Assembly: GCA_030065235.1 (NCBI GenBank)
Contig: JASJDC010000002.1
Coordinates: forward strand, 396,001-460,000
Length of the DNA: 64,000 nt
Direction: 5' to 3'
Origin: Alphaproteobacteria bacterium
GTDB taxonomy: Bacteria; Pseudomonadota; Alphaproteobacteria; UBA8366; Aestuariispiraceae
Positions 27,220 to 35,718 of the stretch are shown here, one piece after another. How positions within the stretch are numbered: the stretch's first letter is position 1; every line of letters starts with the position of its first letter. A program made the translations under genes and the position numbers. The notes under the pieces are model-generated. The model was not told the DNA's origin and searched no databases. It saw only the letters and a list, made by a program, of their open reading frames with translations.

Positions 27220-27559
27220 GGCTTTTCTCCTACCGTCGGCTCGATATATGTCGTGGACTAGCGCACGACCGATATAGCCATATAGATGCGGCGCCGATCA
27301 CCGGCACTCCGGTCACGGACGCTTGCTGTTTAAACTTGATCCAGCGCGGACGCTTCGCTTCACGACTGCGCCCCTTAGGACCGCGGCTGTATAGTGAAAG
27401 CCCAAGACCAAGTCAATGAATGCCAAGCCCGACACCTGGTCCGTCCGGACCCGGCTCACGGGAGCTTGACTTGCCCAATCCGCCGACCCGCCTACTTATG
27501 CCGACAGAAAACGCAGCCCCGCCGGCGGGCGTAGGATACCCAAACTCAGATGAGCAGAA
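27220..27559. other. Intergenic region between rpmH and the TVP38-type gene
   Basis: This 340-base stretch separates two divergent transcription units. On the minus strand it carries the rpmH promoter and leader. I looked for DnaA boxes (TTATCCACA-type), since rpmH neighbours the origin in many bacteria, and found none. The plus-strand side before 27560 shows no convincing -10/-35 pair. No additional coding region or stable RNA could be supported. Confidence 0.5.
27388..27416 (-). promoter_or_regulatory. Near-consensus sigma-70 promoter for the rpmH operon
   Basis: On the minus strand TTGACT (27416-27411) and TATACA (27393-27388) are separated by exactly 17 bases. That is one mismatch to TTGACA and one to TATAAT, with optimal spacing. 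Predicted transcription starts near 27381, giving an rpmH leader of about 160 bases. No other candidate in this GC-rich window comes as close to consensus, as expected for a ribosomal-protein promoter. Confidence 0.75.
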
Positions 27560-28351
27560 ATGAACACGGCCCCTGATCGCACTGCGGACAACGAGCGTTC
27601 CATGAGCGAGACTTCCATTACCGCCGCAACGGCGCCGGCGTCTAAAAAGTCTTTCTCATTGGGGCGCCTCGTCCCGCTGGTGGTCATTGTCGGCGCGGCG
27701 CTGACGGCGATCTTCGTTTTCGATGTCGGGCAATATCTGACCCTCGACTCAGTCCGGGAGAACCGGCAATGGCTGCTGGACCAGGTCGCCGCCAACCCGG
27801 TTCTGGCGCCGTTCCTCTTCATCGCCGCCTATATCGGCGTGGTCGCCCTCTCTTTGCCGGGCGCGACCTGGATGACCCTGATCGGCGGGTTCCTGTTCGG
27901 GGTCGCCTTCGGCACGGCCTATGTCGTGCTCGGCGCGACGATCGGCGCGACCCTGATCTTTCTCGCGGCGCGCACCGCGCTTGGCGACTGGCTGTTGGCG
28001 CGCGCCGGCGGTTGGGTCGACAGGCTGCGCGACGGCTTCCAGGAGAACGCGCTGAGCTATATGCTGGTCCTGCGCCTGGTGCCGCTGTTCCCGTTCTTCG
28101 TCGTCAATCTGGCGCCCGCTTTTCTCGGCGTGCGGTTAAGCACATTCGTGCTCGCCACCTTCTTCGGAATCATCCCCGGCACGGCAGTCTATGTCACGTT
28201 CGGCGCCGGCCTGGGCGCGATCTTCGACAGTGGGAAAGAGCCTTCGCTGGCCGGGGTGCTGTCGCCGGAATTGATCGCCGGGCTGGTCGGCATAGCGTTG
28301 CTGGCCCTCGTGCCGGTGGTCTACAAACGCCTGTCGCGCCGAAAGGCGTGA
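27560..28351 (+). CDS. TVP38/TMEM64 (DedA-related) membrane protein
   Basis: A 263-residue inner-membrane protein of the VTT/SNARE-associated family, related to DedA flippases for undecaprenyl phosphate and phospholipids. A polar N-terminus of about 33 residues precedes the first helix (LVPLVVIVGAALTAIFVF). The family core includes SLPGATWMTLIGGFLFG, a long Gly-rich re-entrant segment, and FPFFVVNLAPAFLGV. Role in lipid handling is a family inference. A downstream sensor kinase begins 71 bases after its end, possibly in the same transcript. Confidence 0.85.
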   Translation: MNTAPDRTADNERSMSETSITAATAPASKKSFSLGRLVPLVVIVGAALTAIFVFDVGQYLTLDSVRENRQWLLDQVAANPVLAPFLFIAAYIGVVALSLPGATWMTLIGGFLFGVAFGTAYVVLGATIGATLIFLAARTALGDWLLARAGGWVDRLRDGFQENALSYMLVLRLVPLFPFFVVNLAPAFLGVRLSTFVLATFFGIIPGTAVYVTFGAGLGAIFDSGKEPSLAGVLSPELIAGLVGIALLALVPVVYKRLSRRKA

Positions 28352-28422
28352 CGCGTCCGGGGTGACGCGGCCGCGGCGACCGCCGCTGCGACGCCGAGCG
28401 TGGAGTTCAAGGCGGTCCTAAG

Positions 28423-29775
28423 ATGCACAGCCTTTCAGCACGCCTTCTCGTCCTGACCGTCCTGTTCGTGATGTTGGCGGAGGTTCTGATCTTCGTGCCG
28501 TCCTTCGCGCGGTTTCGTCATGACTATCTCACAGACCGGACCGCCAGCGCATATCTGGCGATTCTAGCGCTCGACGCGACGCCGGACGGGGTCGTCTCCG
28601 ACGCGTTGAAGCGCCAACTTCTCGAAAACGCCGGCGCCTTGGCGATTTCGGCCCGGCGCGGCGATATGCGCCTGACGCTGGCCGCCGACGCCCTGCCGAC
28701 CGTCGGCGCCTCGTTCGATCTGCGCGACGCCTCGCCCTTGGCCCTGATCGCCGACGCGTTCAGCCTGTTGACGGCGGACCGGGACCGGGTGGTGCGCGTT
28801 GTCGAAGCGATGGAGGGGCCGATCAACGCCGAGATCGAGGTGGTGATTGAGGAACGGCCGCTGTTCAATGCGTTGGTCGATTTCGGCGGGCGGATCTTCA
28901 TCCTCTCGCTGGTGATTTCGGTGATCACCGCCGGGCTGGTCTTCCTGGCCCTGCAATGGCTGCTGGTCCGCCCGATGCAGCGGATCACCGAAAGCATGGT
29001 CTCGTTTCGCGCCAACCCGGAGGATGCAGGCGGCGTCATCGCGCCCAGCCTGCGCGGCGATGAAATCGGCGTGGCCGAGCGCGAGTTGGCGCGGATGCAG
29101 AACGGTTTGCGCCAAGCGCTGCAGCAGAAAGAGCATCTGGCGGCGCTCGGGACCGCCGTGGCCAAGATCAATCACGATCTGAAAGGGATTCTGTCCCGGG
29201 CCATCCTGGTCGTCGACAATCTGGCGGCGTCGGAAGATCCCGAGGTCAAGAGAATCGCCCCGACTCTGATCTCCTCGATCGATCGCGCGATCGCCATGTG
29301 CGGCCAGACCTTGAACTATGTCGGGGCGGATCAGCCGACCGTGACCTGGGCGCGTTTCAGCCTAAGCGACCTGATCGGCGAGCTTCGCCAAGAGACGCCC
29401 GACTCGGTCGCGCTTCAATCCGATATCCCCGATGGCCTGACAATTCAGGCGGACCGCGATCAGATTTACAGAACGCTCTCCAACCTGATCCAGAACGCGG
29501 TGGAGGCGGGAGCGGACCGGATCGACCTGGTTTCCCGGCATACGCAAGACGCGCTGATGTTAGAAGTCGCCGACAACGGCCCCGGCCTGCCGCCGCGCGC
29601 GCTCAAAAACCTGTTCAAACCGTTCAAAGGGTCGGCCAAGGCGGGCGGCACCGGCTTGGGACTGGCCATCGCGCGCGAGATGATGCGCGGGCATGGCGGC
29701 GATCTGTCCTTGAAGCAAACGGGCGCTGACGGCAGCCGGTTTTGCATCACGCTGCCGGACCGCGCCGATGTGTGA
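28423..29775 (+). CDS. Membrane sensor histidine kinase (orphan)
   Basis: A 450-residue two-component sensor kinase. Helices at about residues 8-28 and 157-181 bracket a periplasmic domain of roughly 125 residues with no recognised ligand fold. A HAMP linker follows (about 182-235). The phosphoacceptor is H251 in KINHDLKGIL, an unusual H-box for HisKA. The ATPase boxes are intact: N box NLIQNAVEAG, G1 VADNGPGLP, G2 GTGLGLAI. No response regulator lies next to it, so its partner is elsewhere. A phosphatase role is possible because the HD pair resembles that of bifunctional kinases. Confidence 0.85.
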   Translation: MHSLSARLLVLTVLFVMLAEVLIFVPSFARFRHDYLTDRTASAYLAILALDATPDGVVSDALKRQLLENAGALAISARRGDMRLTLAADALPTVGASFDLRDASPLALIADAFSLLTADRDRVVRVVEAMEGPINAEIEVVIEERPLFNALVDFGGRIFILSLVISVITAGLVFLALQWLLVRPMQRITESMVSFRANPEDAGGVIAPSLRGDEIGVAERELARMQNGLRQALQQKEHLAALGTAVAKINHDLKGILSRAILVVDNLAASEDPEVKRIAPTLISSIDRAIAMCGQTLNYVGADQPTVTWARFSLSDLIGELRQETPDSVALQSDIPDGLTIQADRDQIYRTLSNLIQNAVEAGADRIDLVSRHTQDALMLEVADNGPGLPPRALKNLFKPFKGSAKAGGTGLGLAIAREMMRGHGGDLSLKQTGADGSRFCITLPDRADV

Positions 29776-29823
29776 GCCGATCGCTGGACCGATCTTTGCG
29801 CCGCTCTCCGAGTTGGCGGTTCG

Positions 29824-30285
29824 CTAGTCCTGCATCGATTTGCGGGCGAACACGCCGTCGATCGAGCATCCGATCCGCTCGAAACACGCTGTCAGCCGGT
29901 CCGATTCGCGATCGCCAAGCCGGGCGCCCTCCAGATTGATTTGCAGGCCGCGGCAATTCCGCCGTCGCGCCAAAGCGTCGATCTCCTCGACCAGCCGCGG
30001 CAATGTTCCGTAGCGCCCCATCACGTCCATGGCGATCACATTGGGCACGATCAGGAACAGCCCGTCGATCACGTCCCGAACGATCGCGAAGGTGAACAAG
30101 CCGATGACATGGGATTGCGCGTTTTGAATGGCCAGCAGGCCCTCGTCGGCGTCCTCTCGCAAGTCCGCGGCCAATTGGCGCAGCAACGCGTTGAGGTCCG
30201 CCTGGGGACGGTGCGATTGGATTAGGGGCGCCAGGCAGGACGCACGGTCCGCGCTCAATTCACAAACGGTCAGTTCAGCGCTCAT
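29824..30285 (-). CDS. GNAT-fold-like protein of unknown function
   Basis: A 153-residue cytoplasmic protein. Secondary-structure pattern (an N-terminal strand, two helices, then beta strands DEGLLAIQN, HVIGLFTF, GLFLIVPNV, and a helix IDALARRRN, followed by a strand GLQINL) is like acetyltransferases of the GNAT fold. The acetyl-CoA binding Q/RxxGxG/A loop is not evident, so catalysis is uncertain. It shares a divergent promoter region with the fnr-type gene, including a candidate FNR box at 30346-30359. Oxygen-responsive expression is plausible. It converges with the histidine kinase gene. Confidence 0.6.
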   Translation of the reverse strand: MSAELTVCELSADRASCLAPLIQSHRPQADLNALLRQLAADLREDADEGLLAIQNAQSHVIGLFTFAIVRDVIDGLFLIVPNVIAMDVMGRYGTLPRLVEEIDALARRRNCRGLQINLEGARLGDRESDRLTACFERIGCSIDGVFARKSMQD

Positions 30286-30345
30286 CGCCGGTTCGCTCGC
30301 TTATCTCGGATGGTGAAGTGTTGCGCCTGAACGGGCCGGGCCGCT

Positions 30346-30359
30346 TTGACTTGTATCAA
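30346..30359. promoter_or_regulatory. FNR-type binding site (TTGAC-TTGT-ATCAA)
   Basis: The 14-base motif TTGACTTGTATCAA matches the FNR/FixK consensus TTGAT-N4-ATCAA at nine of ten fixed positions. It is 118 bases before the Fnr-type start at 30478 and 60 bases before the start of the divergent GNAT-like gene at 30285. Location suggests autoregulation of fnr, or control of the GNAT-like gene, or both. The regulator encoded next to it has the residues expected to read this motif. Confidence 0.72.
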
Positions 30360-30477
30360 GCGTGACGGAAGAACCCCCAGCACGACTACGGCCTTTTGAG
30401 TTTTCTTGCGCCCAAGATCAAAAGTTTCTAAGCTTAGGTCACGTTCGGAAACGAATTTGCATCTCTGGGGGCGAGCG

Positions 30478-31221
30478 ATGGACACGGCGGTTCCGATTTC
30501 GACGGGTGATAAGCTTTGCGCGCCGGAATGCCTGCCGGAATCCTGCCGAAATTGCAGCGTCCGTCATTTGGCGATTTGCGCGGCGCTCAATACGACGGAA
30601 ATGGTCGAATTGAGCGGCATCGCCTCGTTTCAGGAGCTGCAGAACCACGATCCGATCACCAGCGAGGGCGAGGTGGCGGATTCGGTCTTCAATGTCACCG
30701 CCGGCGCTGTCGAACTGTATAAACTTCTGCCCGACGGCCGCCGTCAGGTCACCGGGTTCCTGTTTCCGGGCGACTTCCTGGGCATCGCCATGAACGAGCG
30801 CTATTCCTATTCCTCCGAGGCGGTCGGCAACACACGCCTATGCCGATTCCCGCGCAAAAAGCTGGAAGCCATGCTGGACCGGATGCCGCAATTGGAGCGC
30901 CGGCTGCTAAGCATGGCGTCAAACGAACTGATCCAGGCGCAGGATCAGATGCTGTTGCTGGGCCGCAAAACGGCGAAGGAGAAGCTGTGCTCCTTCCTCC
31001 TGAATCTGTCCAAACGCGCAGCGTCGCGCGGCGAGGATCCAAGCGTCGTGCATGTCCCGATGAGCCGATCCGATATCGGCGACTATCTGGGACTGACGAC
31101 CGAAACGGTCAGCCGAAACTTCACGCAACTGAAGACAAAAGGCGTCATCCGCCTTTTGGAAGGCGGCATGGTGCATCTGCCGGACCTGGAACGCGTCCGG
31201 GAGCTGGCCGAAGAGGCCTGA
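30478..31221 (+). CDS. fnr: Oxygen-sensing Crp/Fnr-family regulator (FnrN/FnrL type)
   Basis: A 247-residue regulator expected to hold an oxygen-labile [4Fe-4S] cluster. The start is the ATG at 30478, 24 codons into the open frame. Cysteines C23, C26 and C34 form the C-x2-C-x7-C pattern of FnrN, and C122 in TRLCRFPRKK completes the four ligands; C14 and C18 are additional. The cNMP-fold domain spans about 45-150. The recognition helix is TTETVSRNF with E209, S212 and R213, the residues that read TTGAT half-sites. A fitting FNR box lies upstream. It probably controls the shift to microaerobic or anaerobic respiration. Confidence 0.93.
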   Translation: MDTAVPISTGDKLCAPECLPESCRNCSVRHLAICAALNTTEMVELSGIASFQELQNHDPITSEGEVADSVFNVTAGAVELYKLLPDGRRQVTGFLFPGDFLGIAMNERYSYSSEAVGNTRLCRFPRKKLEAMLDRMPQLERRLLSMASNELIQAQDQMLLLGRKTAKEKLCSFLLNLSKRAASRGEDPSVVHVPMSRSDIGDYLGLTTETVSRNFTQLKTKGVIRLLEGGMVHLPDLERVRELAEEA

Positions 31222-31275
31222 CGCCTCGCCCCACTCTCTTTTGACAAGGCGTGGTACAGGATTGGCGCGCGCATT

Positions 31276-32310
31276 ATGACCGATCTTGTCGCGGCGGGTC
31301 CCAATAACCTGATCACCGATGTGGCCGGCCTTTCGGTCGGCAATGCGGAAGACGCCTTGGTGCGGACCGGCGTCACGGTGCTGCTTTCTACCGGAACGGG
31401 CGAACACGCGGGCTTTCGCGCGGCGGTCGAGCAACGCGGCGGCGCGCCCGGCACGCGGGAGACCGACGCCCTGAAGCCCGGCGCCCTGGTCAAGGCGATC
31501 GACGCCATCGTGCTCAGCGGCGGCTCCGCCTTCGGACTGGACGCGGCGGGCGGGGTTCAGTCCTGGCTCGCGGCGCGCAGCCTCGGCTATCGCATCCATC
31601 AGGCGGTCGTCCCCATCGTGCCGGCGGCAATCCTGTTCGACTTGGCGAATGGCGGCGTGAAGGATTGGGGCGAGACGCCGCCCTATCGCGCCTTGGGGCA
31701 AGCCGCCTGCGACGCTGCGTCGGATCGTTTCGCACTCGGCAACGCCGGGGCCGGTTATGGCGCGACCGCCGGGCTTCATAAGGGTGGGTTGGGCAGCGCC
31801 TCGGCCGTCGATCCGGTCTCGGGCTTCACCGTCGCCGGGCTGATGGCGGTCAACAGTTTCGGCTCTCCGGTGACGCCGGACGGGAAAACCCTCTGGGCGG
31901 CGCCTTATGAGCTTGCGGGCGAGTTCGGCGATCTGCCGACGCCGTCCGGCAAGACCGGCGGCGCGATGGTGACCAAATCCAAGGCCGATCCGCGCGGCAA
32001 CACGACGATCGGCGTCGCCGCGACCGACGCGCCGCTCAGCGACGATCAACTGGCGCGCTTCGCGGTCATGGCGGCGGACGGTCTGCCGCGCGCCATTCAA
32101 CCGGTTCATACCGCCTTTGACGGCGATCTGATCTTCGCGGTCTGTACGGGTGAGACGGCGGGCGGCGACGGGGCGGTCGATCCGATGGCGCTGACCCGGC
32201 TGGGAAGTCTGGCGGCGGACGCCGTGGCGCGCTCGATCGGTCGCGCGATGACCGAGGCGCAGGACCTAGGGACGGCGACGGCCTTCCCCAATCCGGCTGA
32301 TCGGTTATGA
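31276..32310 (+). CDS. P1-family (S58, DmpA/NylC-like) N-terminal nucleophile hydrolase
   Basis: A 344-residue self-cleaving hydrolase of the DmpA group, whose members are aminopeptidases, beta-peptidases and amide hydrolases such as nylon-oligomer hydrolase. The opening NNLITDVAGLSVGNAE, LSGGSAFGLDAAGGV (80-94) and the cleavage site N242-T243 in RGNTTIGVAATDA are all present; T243 becomes the catalytic nucleophile. No signal peptide is seen, so it is probably cytoplasmic. It starts 54 bases after the fnr-type gene and precedes a peptide-type ABC importer. Cleavage of an imported peptide or amide is an attractive inference. Confidence 0.87.
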   Translation: MTDLVAAGPNNLITDVAGLSVGNAEDALVRTGVTVLLSTGTGEHAGFRAAVEQRGGAPGTRETDALKPGALVKAIDAIVLSGGSAFGLDAAGGVQSWLAARSLGYRIHQAVVPIVPAAILFDLANGGVKDWGETPPYRALGQAACDAASDRFALGNAGAGYGATAGLHKGGLGSASAVDPVSGFTVAGLMAVNSFGSPVTPDGKTLWAAPYELAGEFGDLPTPSGKTGGAMVTKSKADPRGNTTIGVAATDAPLSDDQLARFAVMAADGLPRAIQPVHTAFDGDLIFAVCTGETAGGDGAVDPMALTRLGSLAADAVARSIGRAMTEAQDLGTATAFPNPADRL

Positions 32311-32341
32311 TATTCGCCACAGTCAGGAAGAGGGCGGAACC

Positions 32342-33835
32342 ATGACCCGAGTTCATTCCAAATATCGGCTCGGCGCGCTAGCGGCTGCGGTTTGGATCGG
32401 CGGAGCAGTAACGGCGTTCGCCAGCGGCGACACATTGCGCATCGGCGTAACCCTGGAGCCGCCGCATCTCGATCCGACCGCCGGCGCGGCGGCGGCCATC
32501 GATGAGGTAACCTACGCCAATCTCTTCGAGGGCCTGACCCGCATCAACGAGGCCGGCGAGGTGGTCCCGGGCCTGGCGGAAAGCTGGACCGTCTCCGATG
32601 ACGGGCTGACCTATACATTCGCGCTGCGCACCGGCGTGACTTTCCATGACGGGGCCAGCTTCGAAGCGTCGGATGTGGTCTTCTCGCTCGACCGGGCGCG
32701 AGCGGAGGAGTCGACGAACGCCCAAAAGGGCCTGTTCAGCGCCATCGACACGGTGGCGGCGCCTGACCCGGCGACCGTGGTGGTCACACTGAGCCGGCCC
32801 GAAGGCGGCTTCCTCTGGAACATGGGCTGGGGCGACGCGGTGATCGTTGATCCGGCGAGCGCGGACGGCAACATGAACACGCCGATCGGCACCGGCCCCT
32901 ATCGCTTCGTGGATTGGGTCAAAGGCTCGAAGATCGAGTTGGCGCGCTATGAAGGCTATTGGGGCGACGCGCCGGCGATCCCGAATGTCAGCTTCAGCAT
33001 AATCCCCGACTCGGCGGCGCAGGTCGCGGCTCTGCTGGCCGGAGATCTCGACGCCTTTCCGAACATGGGCGCGCCGGAGACCCTGAGCCAGTTCGAGGCC
33101 GATCCGCGCTATGAAGTGGCGGTCGGCACAACAGAGGGCGAGACCTTGCTGGTGATGAACCAGCGCCGGCCGCTGTTCCAGGATGTCCGGGTCCGCAAGG
33201 CGATCAGCCACGCCATCGACAAGCAGGCGATCGTCGACGGCGCCATGTTCGGTTTCGGCACGCCGATCGGCTCGCATTTCGCGCCGCATAACGAGGCCTA
33301 TGTGGATCTCACCGGCGTCACGCCCTACGACCCGGAGAGGGCGAAGAGGCTGCTGGCGGAAGCGGGCCACGCGGACGGTCTTGAATTGGTGATGAAACTG
33401 CCGCCGCCGAGCTACGCCCGGCGCGGCGGGGAGATCATCGCAGCCCAATTACGCGCAGTGGGGATTGAGGTCGAGTTGGTCAATGTCGAATGGGCGCAAT
33501 GGCTTTCGGACGTCTTCCGCGGCGAGCATGATTTCGACTTCACCATCGTCTCGCATACCGAGCCGCTGGATATCGGCATCTACGCCAGACCGGAATATTA
33601 TTTCGGCTACAGCTCGTCGACTTTTAGCGGGATCATGGAGCAGGTCGCTGCGACCGCCGACCCGGCGGGCCGGAAGGCGCTCTATGCTGACGCGCAACGG
33701 GTGTTGGCGGATGACGCGGCGAATGTTTTCCTGTTTCAATTGGCGAAGACCGGCGTCGTCTCCGCGAACCTGAAAGGCATGTGGCGCAGCGCCCCGATCC
33801 AAGCCAATGACGTCACCGGCGCCTATTTCGAATAG
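32342..33835 (+). CDS. Periplasmic solute-binding protein of an oligopeptide-type ABC importer
   Basis: A 497-residue family-5 solute-binding protein. A signal peptide covers about residues 1-28 (cleavage near AFASG). The mature start DTLRIGVTLEPPHLDPT and GLTYTFALRTGVTFHDG are typical for DppA/OppA-like proteins. Ligand may be dipeptides, opines, nickel chelates or glutathione; nothing here distinguishes. It is preceded by GGAAGAGGGCGG and begins 31 bases after the P1 hydrolase. Two permease genes follow after 77 bases. Confidence 0.9.
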   Translation: MTRVHSKYRLGALAAAVWIGGAVTAFASGDTLRIGVTLEPPHLDPTAGAAAAIDEVTYANLFEGLTRINEAGEVVPGLAESWTVSDDGLTYTFALRTGVTFHDGASFEASDVVFSLDRARAEESTNAQKGLFSAIDTVAAPDPATVVVTLSRPEGGFLWNMGWGDAVIVDPASADGNMNTPIGTGPYRFVDWVKGSKIELARYEGYWGDAPAIPNVSFSIIPDSAAQVAALLAGDLDAFPNMGAPETLSQFEADPRYEVAVGTTEGETLLVMNQRRPLFQDVRVRKAISHAIDKQAIVDGAMFGFGTPIGSHFAPHNEAYVDLTGVTPYDPERAKRLLAEAGHADGLELVMKLPPPSYARRGGEIIAAQLRAVGIEVELVNVEWAQWLSDVFRGEHDFDFTIVSHTEPLDIGIYARPEYYFGYSSSTFSGIMEQVAATADPAGRKALYADAQRVLADDAANVFLFQLAKTGVVSANLKGMWRSAPIQANDVTGAYFE

Positions 33836-33912
33836 GCGTTTGGGCTCGGGCCACCCTATTAGGCAAATTAGGTGATGCAGCTTTCGGGTGATAGAGCCGA
33901 CCCGCACCTGTC

Positions 33913-34863
33913 ATGCTGAGCTATCTGGCGCGCCGGGTGATCAATCTCGGCGGCGCGCTCCTGGCTGCGTCGATCCTGGTGTTCCTGATTCTCGGCGTAC
34001 TGCCGGGCGACCCGGCCGAGGTGATGCTGGGCGTGGGCGCAACGCCGGAGGCCCTGGCGGCGCTGCGGGCGGAGCTTGGCCTGACCGCCAATCCGGTACT
34101 GCGCTATGTGGATTGGATTGGCGGCCTTCTGGTCGGCGATATGGGAACCAGCCTGGCCTATCGGGCGCCCGTGGCCGAGCTGATCGCCGAGCGTCTGGTC
34201 GTGACGGTTCCGCTGGCAGTCGCCGCCTTCGCCATCGCCGTGCTGCTGGCCGTGCCGCTCGGCTTGTTCGCGGCGACGCGGCGCGGCGGCCCGGGTGATG
34301 TGGCCGTGATCGGGGCGTCGCAAGTCGGGCTCGCCATTCCCAATTTCTGGTTTGCAATTCTGCTGATCCTGGTTTTCGCCATTCATCTGCGTTGGTTCGC
34401 GGCCGGCGGTTTCACACCCTGGGACGAGAATTGGGCTCTTGCGTTGAAATCCCTGATCCTTCCAGCCCTGGCCTTGGCGCTGTCGGAAGCGGCCATCCTG
34501 ACACGGGTCACACGGGCGGCGGCGTTGGATGTGCTGGGGCAGGACTTCATCCGCACCGCGCGGGCCAAGGGCGTCTCACGGCTGGGCGTGCTGCTCGGCC
34601 ATGTGCTGCGCAACGCCCTGCTGCCGGTCGCCACGATCATGGGATTGCAGTTCGCCTTCCTGGTCGCCGGCGCCGTCGTGGTCGAGAATGTGTTCTATCT
34701 GCCAGGCCTGGGGCGGCTGCTGGTCCAAGCCATCGACCAGCGCGATCTGGCGGTGGTTCAGAACATCATCCTCTGCCTCGCCGGATTCGTGGTGCTGGTG
34801 AATTTCGCGGTGGACGCGGTCTATGCGGTGATCGACCCGCGCCCGAAGGAGTCGCGACGATGA
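33913..34863 (+). CDS. ABC importer permease, DppB/OppB type
   Basis: A 316-residue inner-membrane permease with an N-terminal helix (INLGGALLAASILVFLILGVL), the family segment LPGDPAEVMLG and five further helices. The coupling-helix motif (RVTRAAALDVLGQDFIRTARAKG) contacts the ATPase and is complete. It forms a heterodimer with the next permease, whose start codon overlaps its stop (ATGA). The binding protein is encoded just upstream. Confidence 0.92.
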   Translation: MLSYLARRVINLGGALLAASILVFLILGVLPGDPAEVMLGVGATPEALAALRAELGLTANPVLRYVDWIGGLLVGDMGTSLAYRAPVAELIAERLVVTVPLAVAAFAIAVLLAVPLGLFAATRRGGPGDVAVIGASQVGLAIPNFWFAILLILVFAIHLRWFAAGGFTPWDENWALALKSLILPALALALSEAAILTRVTRAAALDVLGQDFIRTARAKGVSRLGVLLGHVLRNALLPVATIMGLQFAFLVAGAVVVENVFYLPGLGRLLVQAIDQRDLAVVQNIILCLAGFVVLVNFAVDAVYAVIDPRPKESRR

Positions 34864-35702
34864 GACCGCGCCGCTTGAATCTGGCGCGACGGCCGAATTT
34901 CGCCATCGGCGCCGTTCTGACCGGGCTCGTCATCTTGGCGGGCGCGGCGGCGGTTTTCTTCACGCCCTATCCGGTTGACGGCGTCGCCATCGGCAGCCGG
35001 CTGCAGGCGCCCTCGGCCGCGCATTGGCTGGGCACGGACATGCTGGGCCGGGACATGCTGTCGATGTTGATGAAGGGCGCCCAGAACGCCCTGATCATCG
35101 GCTTTGTGACAGTTGGGATCGGGCTGGTCTTCGGCGCGCCGCTGGGTTTTCTGGCGGCGATGCGGCCGGGCCTGTGGTCGGATGTCTCTTTGCGGGCCGT
35201 CGATCTGGTCTTCGCCTTCCCCGCCATCCTGACAGCGATCCTGATCGCGGCGGTCTATGGGCCGGGCGTGATCAATGCGGTCCTCGCGATCGCGATCTTC
35301 AACATCGCCGTTTTCGCCCGGGTCGCGCGCGGCGCGGCGCTTCAGGTCTTGGGTCAGTCCTATATCCGCGCCGCCGAGGCGATCGGCCGGCCGCCGCTCG
35401 ATATCGCGCTGCGCCACGTGCTGCCGAACGCCGCGGCGGTCCTGCTGGTCCAGGCGACGATCCAATTCGCGATCGCCATCCTGGCGGAGGCGGGTTTGAG
35501 CTATCTCGGCCTCGGCGTGCAACCGCCGGACCCGAGCTGGGGCAAGATGCTGAAAGACGCGCAGACCCTAATCTTCACCCACCCCTATCAGGCGGTGGCC
35601 CCGGGCGCCGCGATCATGCTGTTCGTGCTGGGGCTGAATCTGTTGGGCGACGGGCTGCGCGATGCGCTCGACCCGCGCATTCACGCGATCCGGCTGTTGT
35701 AA
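34860..35702 (+). CDS. ABC importer permease, DppC/OppC type
   Basis: A 280-residue permease. The ATG at 34860 overlaps the preceding stop (ATGA) and gives a normal DppC N-terminus. HWLGTDMLGRDMLS is diagnostic for this half and VARGAALQVLGQSYIRAAEAIG is the coupling helix. Three genes (binding protein and both permeases) make one transport unit, but the two ATPase genes expected after it are absent. The next gene, 16 bases away, is gpt on the opposite strand. The ATPases must be encoded elsewhere or shared with another importer. Confidence 0.92.
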   Translation: MRPRRLNLARRPNFAIGAVLTGLVILAGAAAVFFTPYPVDGVAIGSRLQAPSAAHWLGTDMLGRDMLSMLMKGAQNALIIGFVTVGIGLVFGAPLGFLAAMRPGLWSDVSLRAVDLVFAFPAILTAILIAAVYGPGVINAVLAIAIFNIAVFARVARGAALQVLGQSYIRAAEAIGRPPLDIALRHVLPNAAAVLLVQATIQFAIAILAEAGLSYLGLGVQPPDPSWGKMLKDAQTLIFTHPYQAVAPGAAIMLFVLGLNLLGDGLRDALDPRIHAIRLL

Positions 35703-35718
35703 GCGTAAAGGGCGCGCG

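Noticed and set aside
27220-27559. Replication origin near rpmH
   Set aside because: No DnaA boxes, no dnaA or gidA/parAB genes nearby.
29824-30285. Assigning a specific acetyltransferase function
   Set aside because: The acetyl-CoA binding loop is not visible, so only a fold-level call is justified.
31241-31266. TTGACA at 31241 and a sigma-54-like TGGTAC-N5-TGGC just before the P1 hydrolase gene
   Set aside because: For the first there is no -10 element at proper distance; for the second, predicted transcription would start at or inside the start codon and two positions deviate from consensus.
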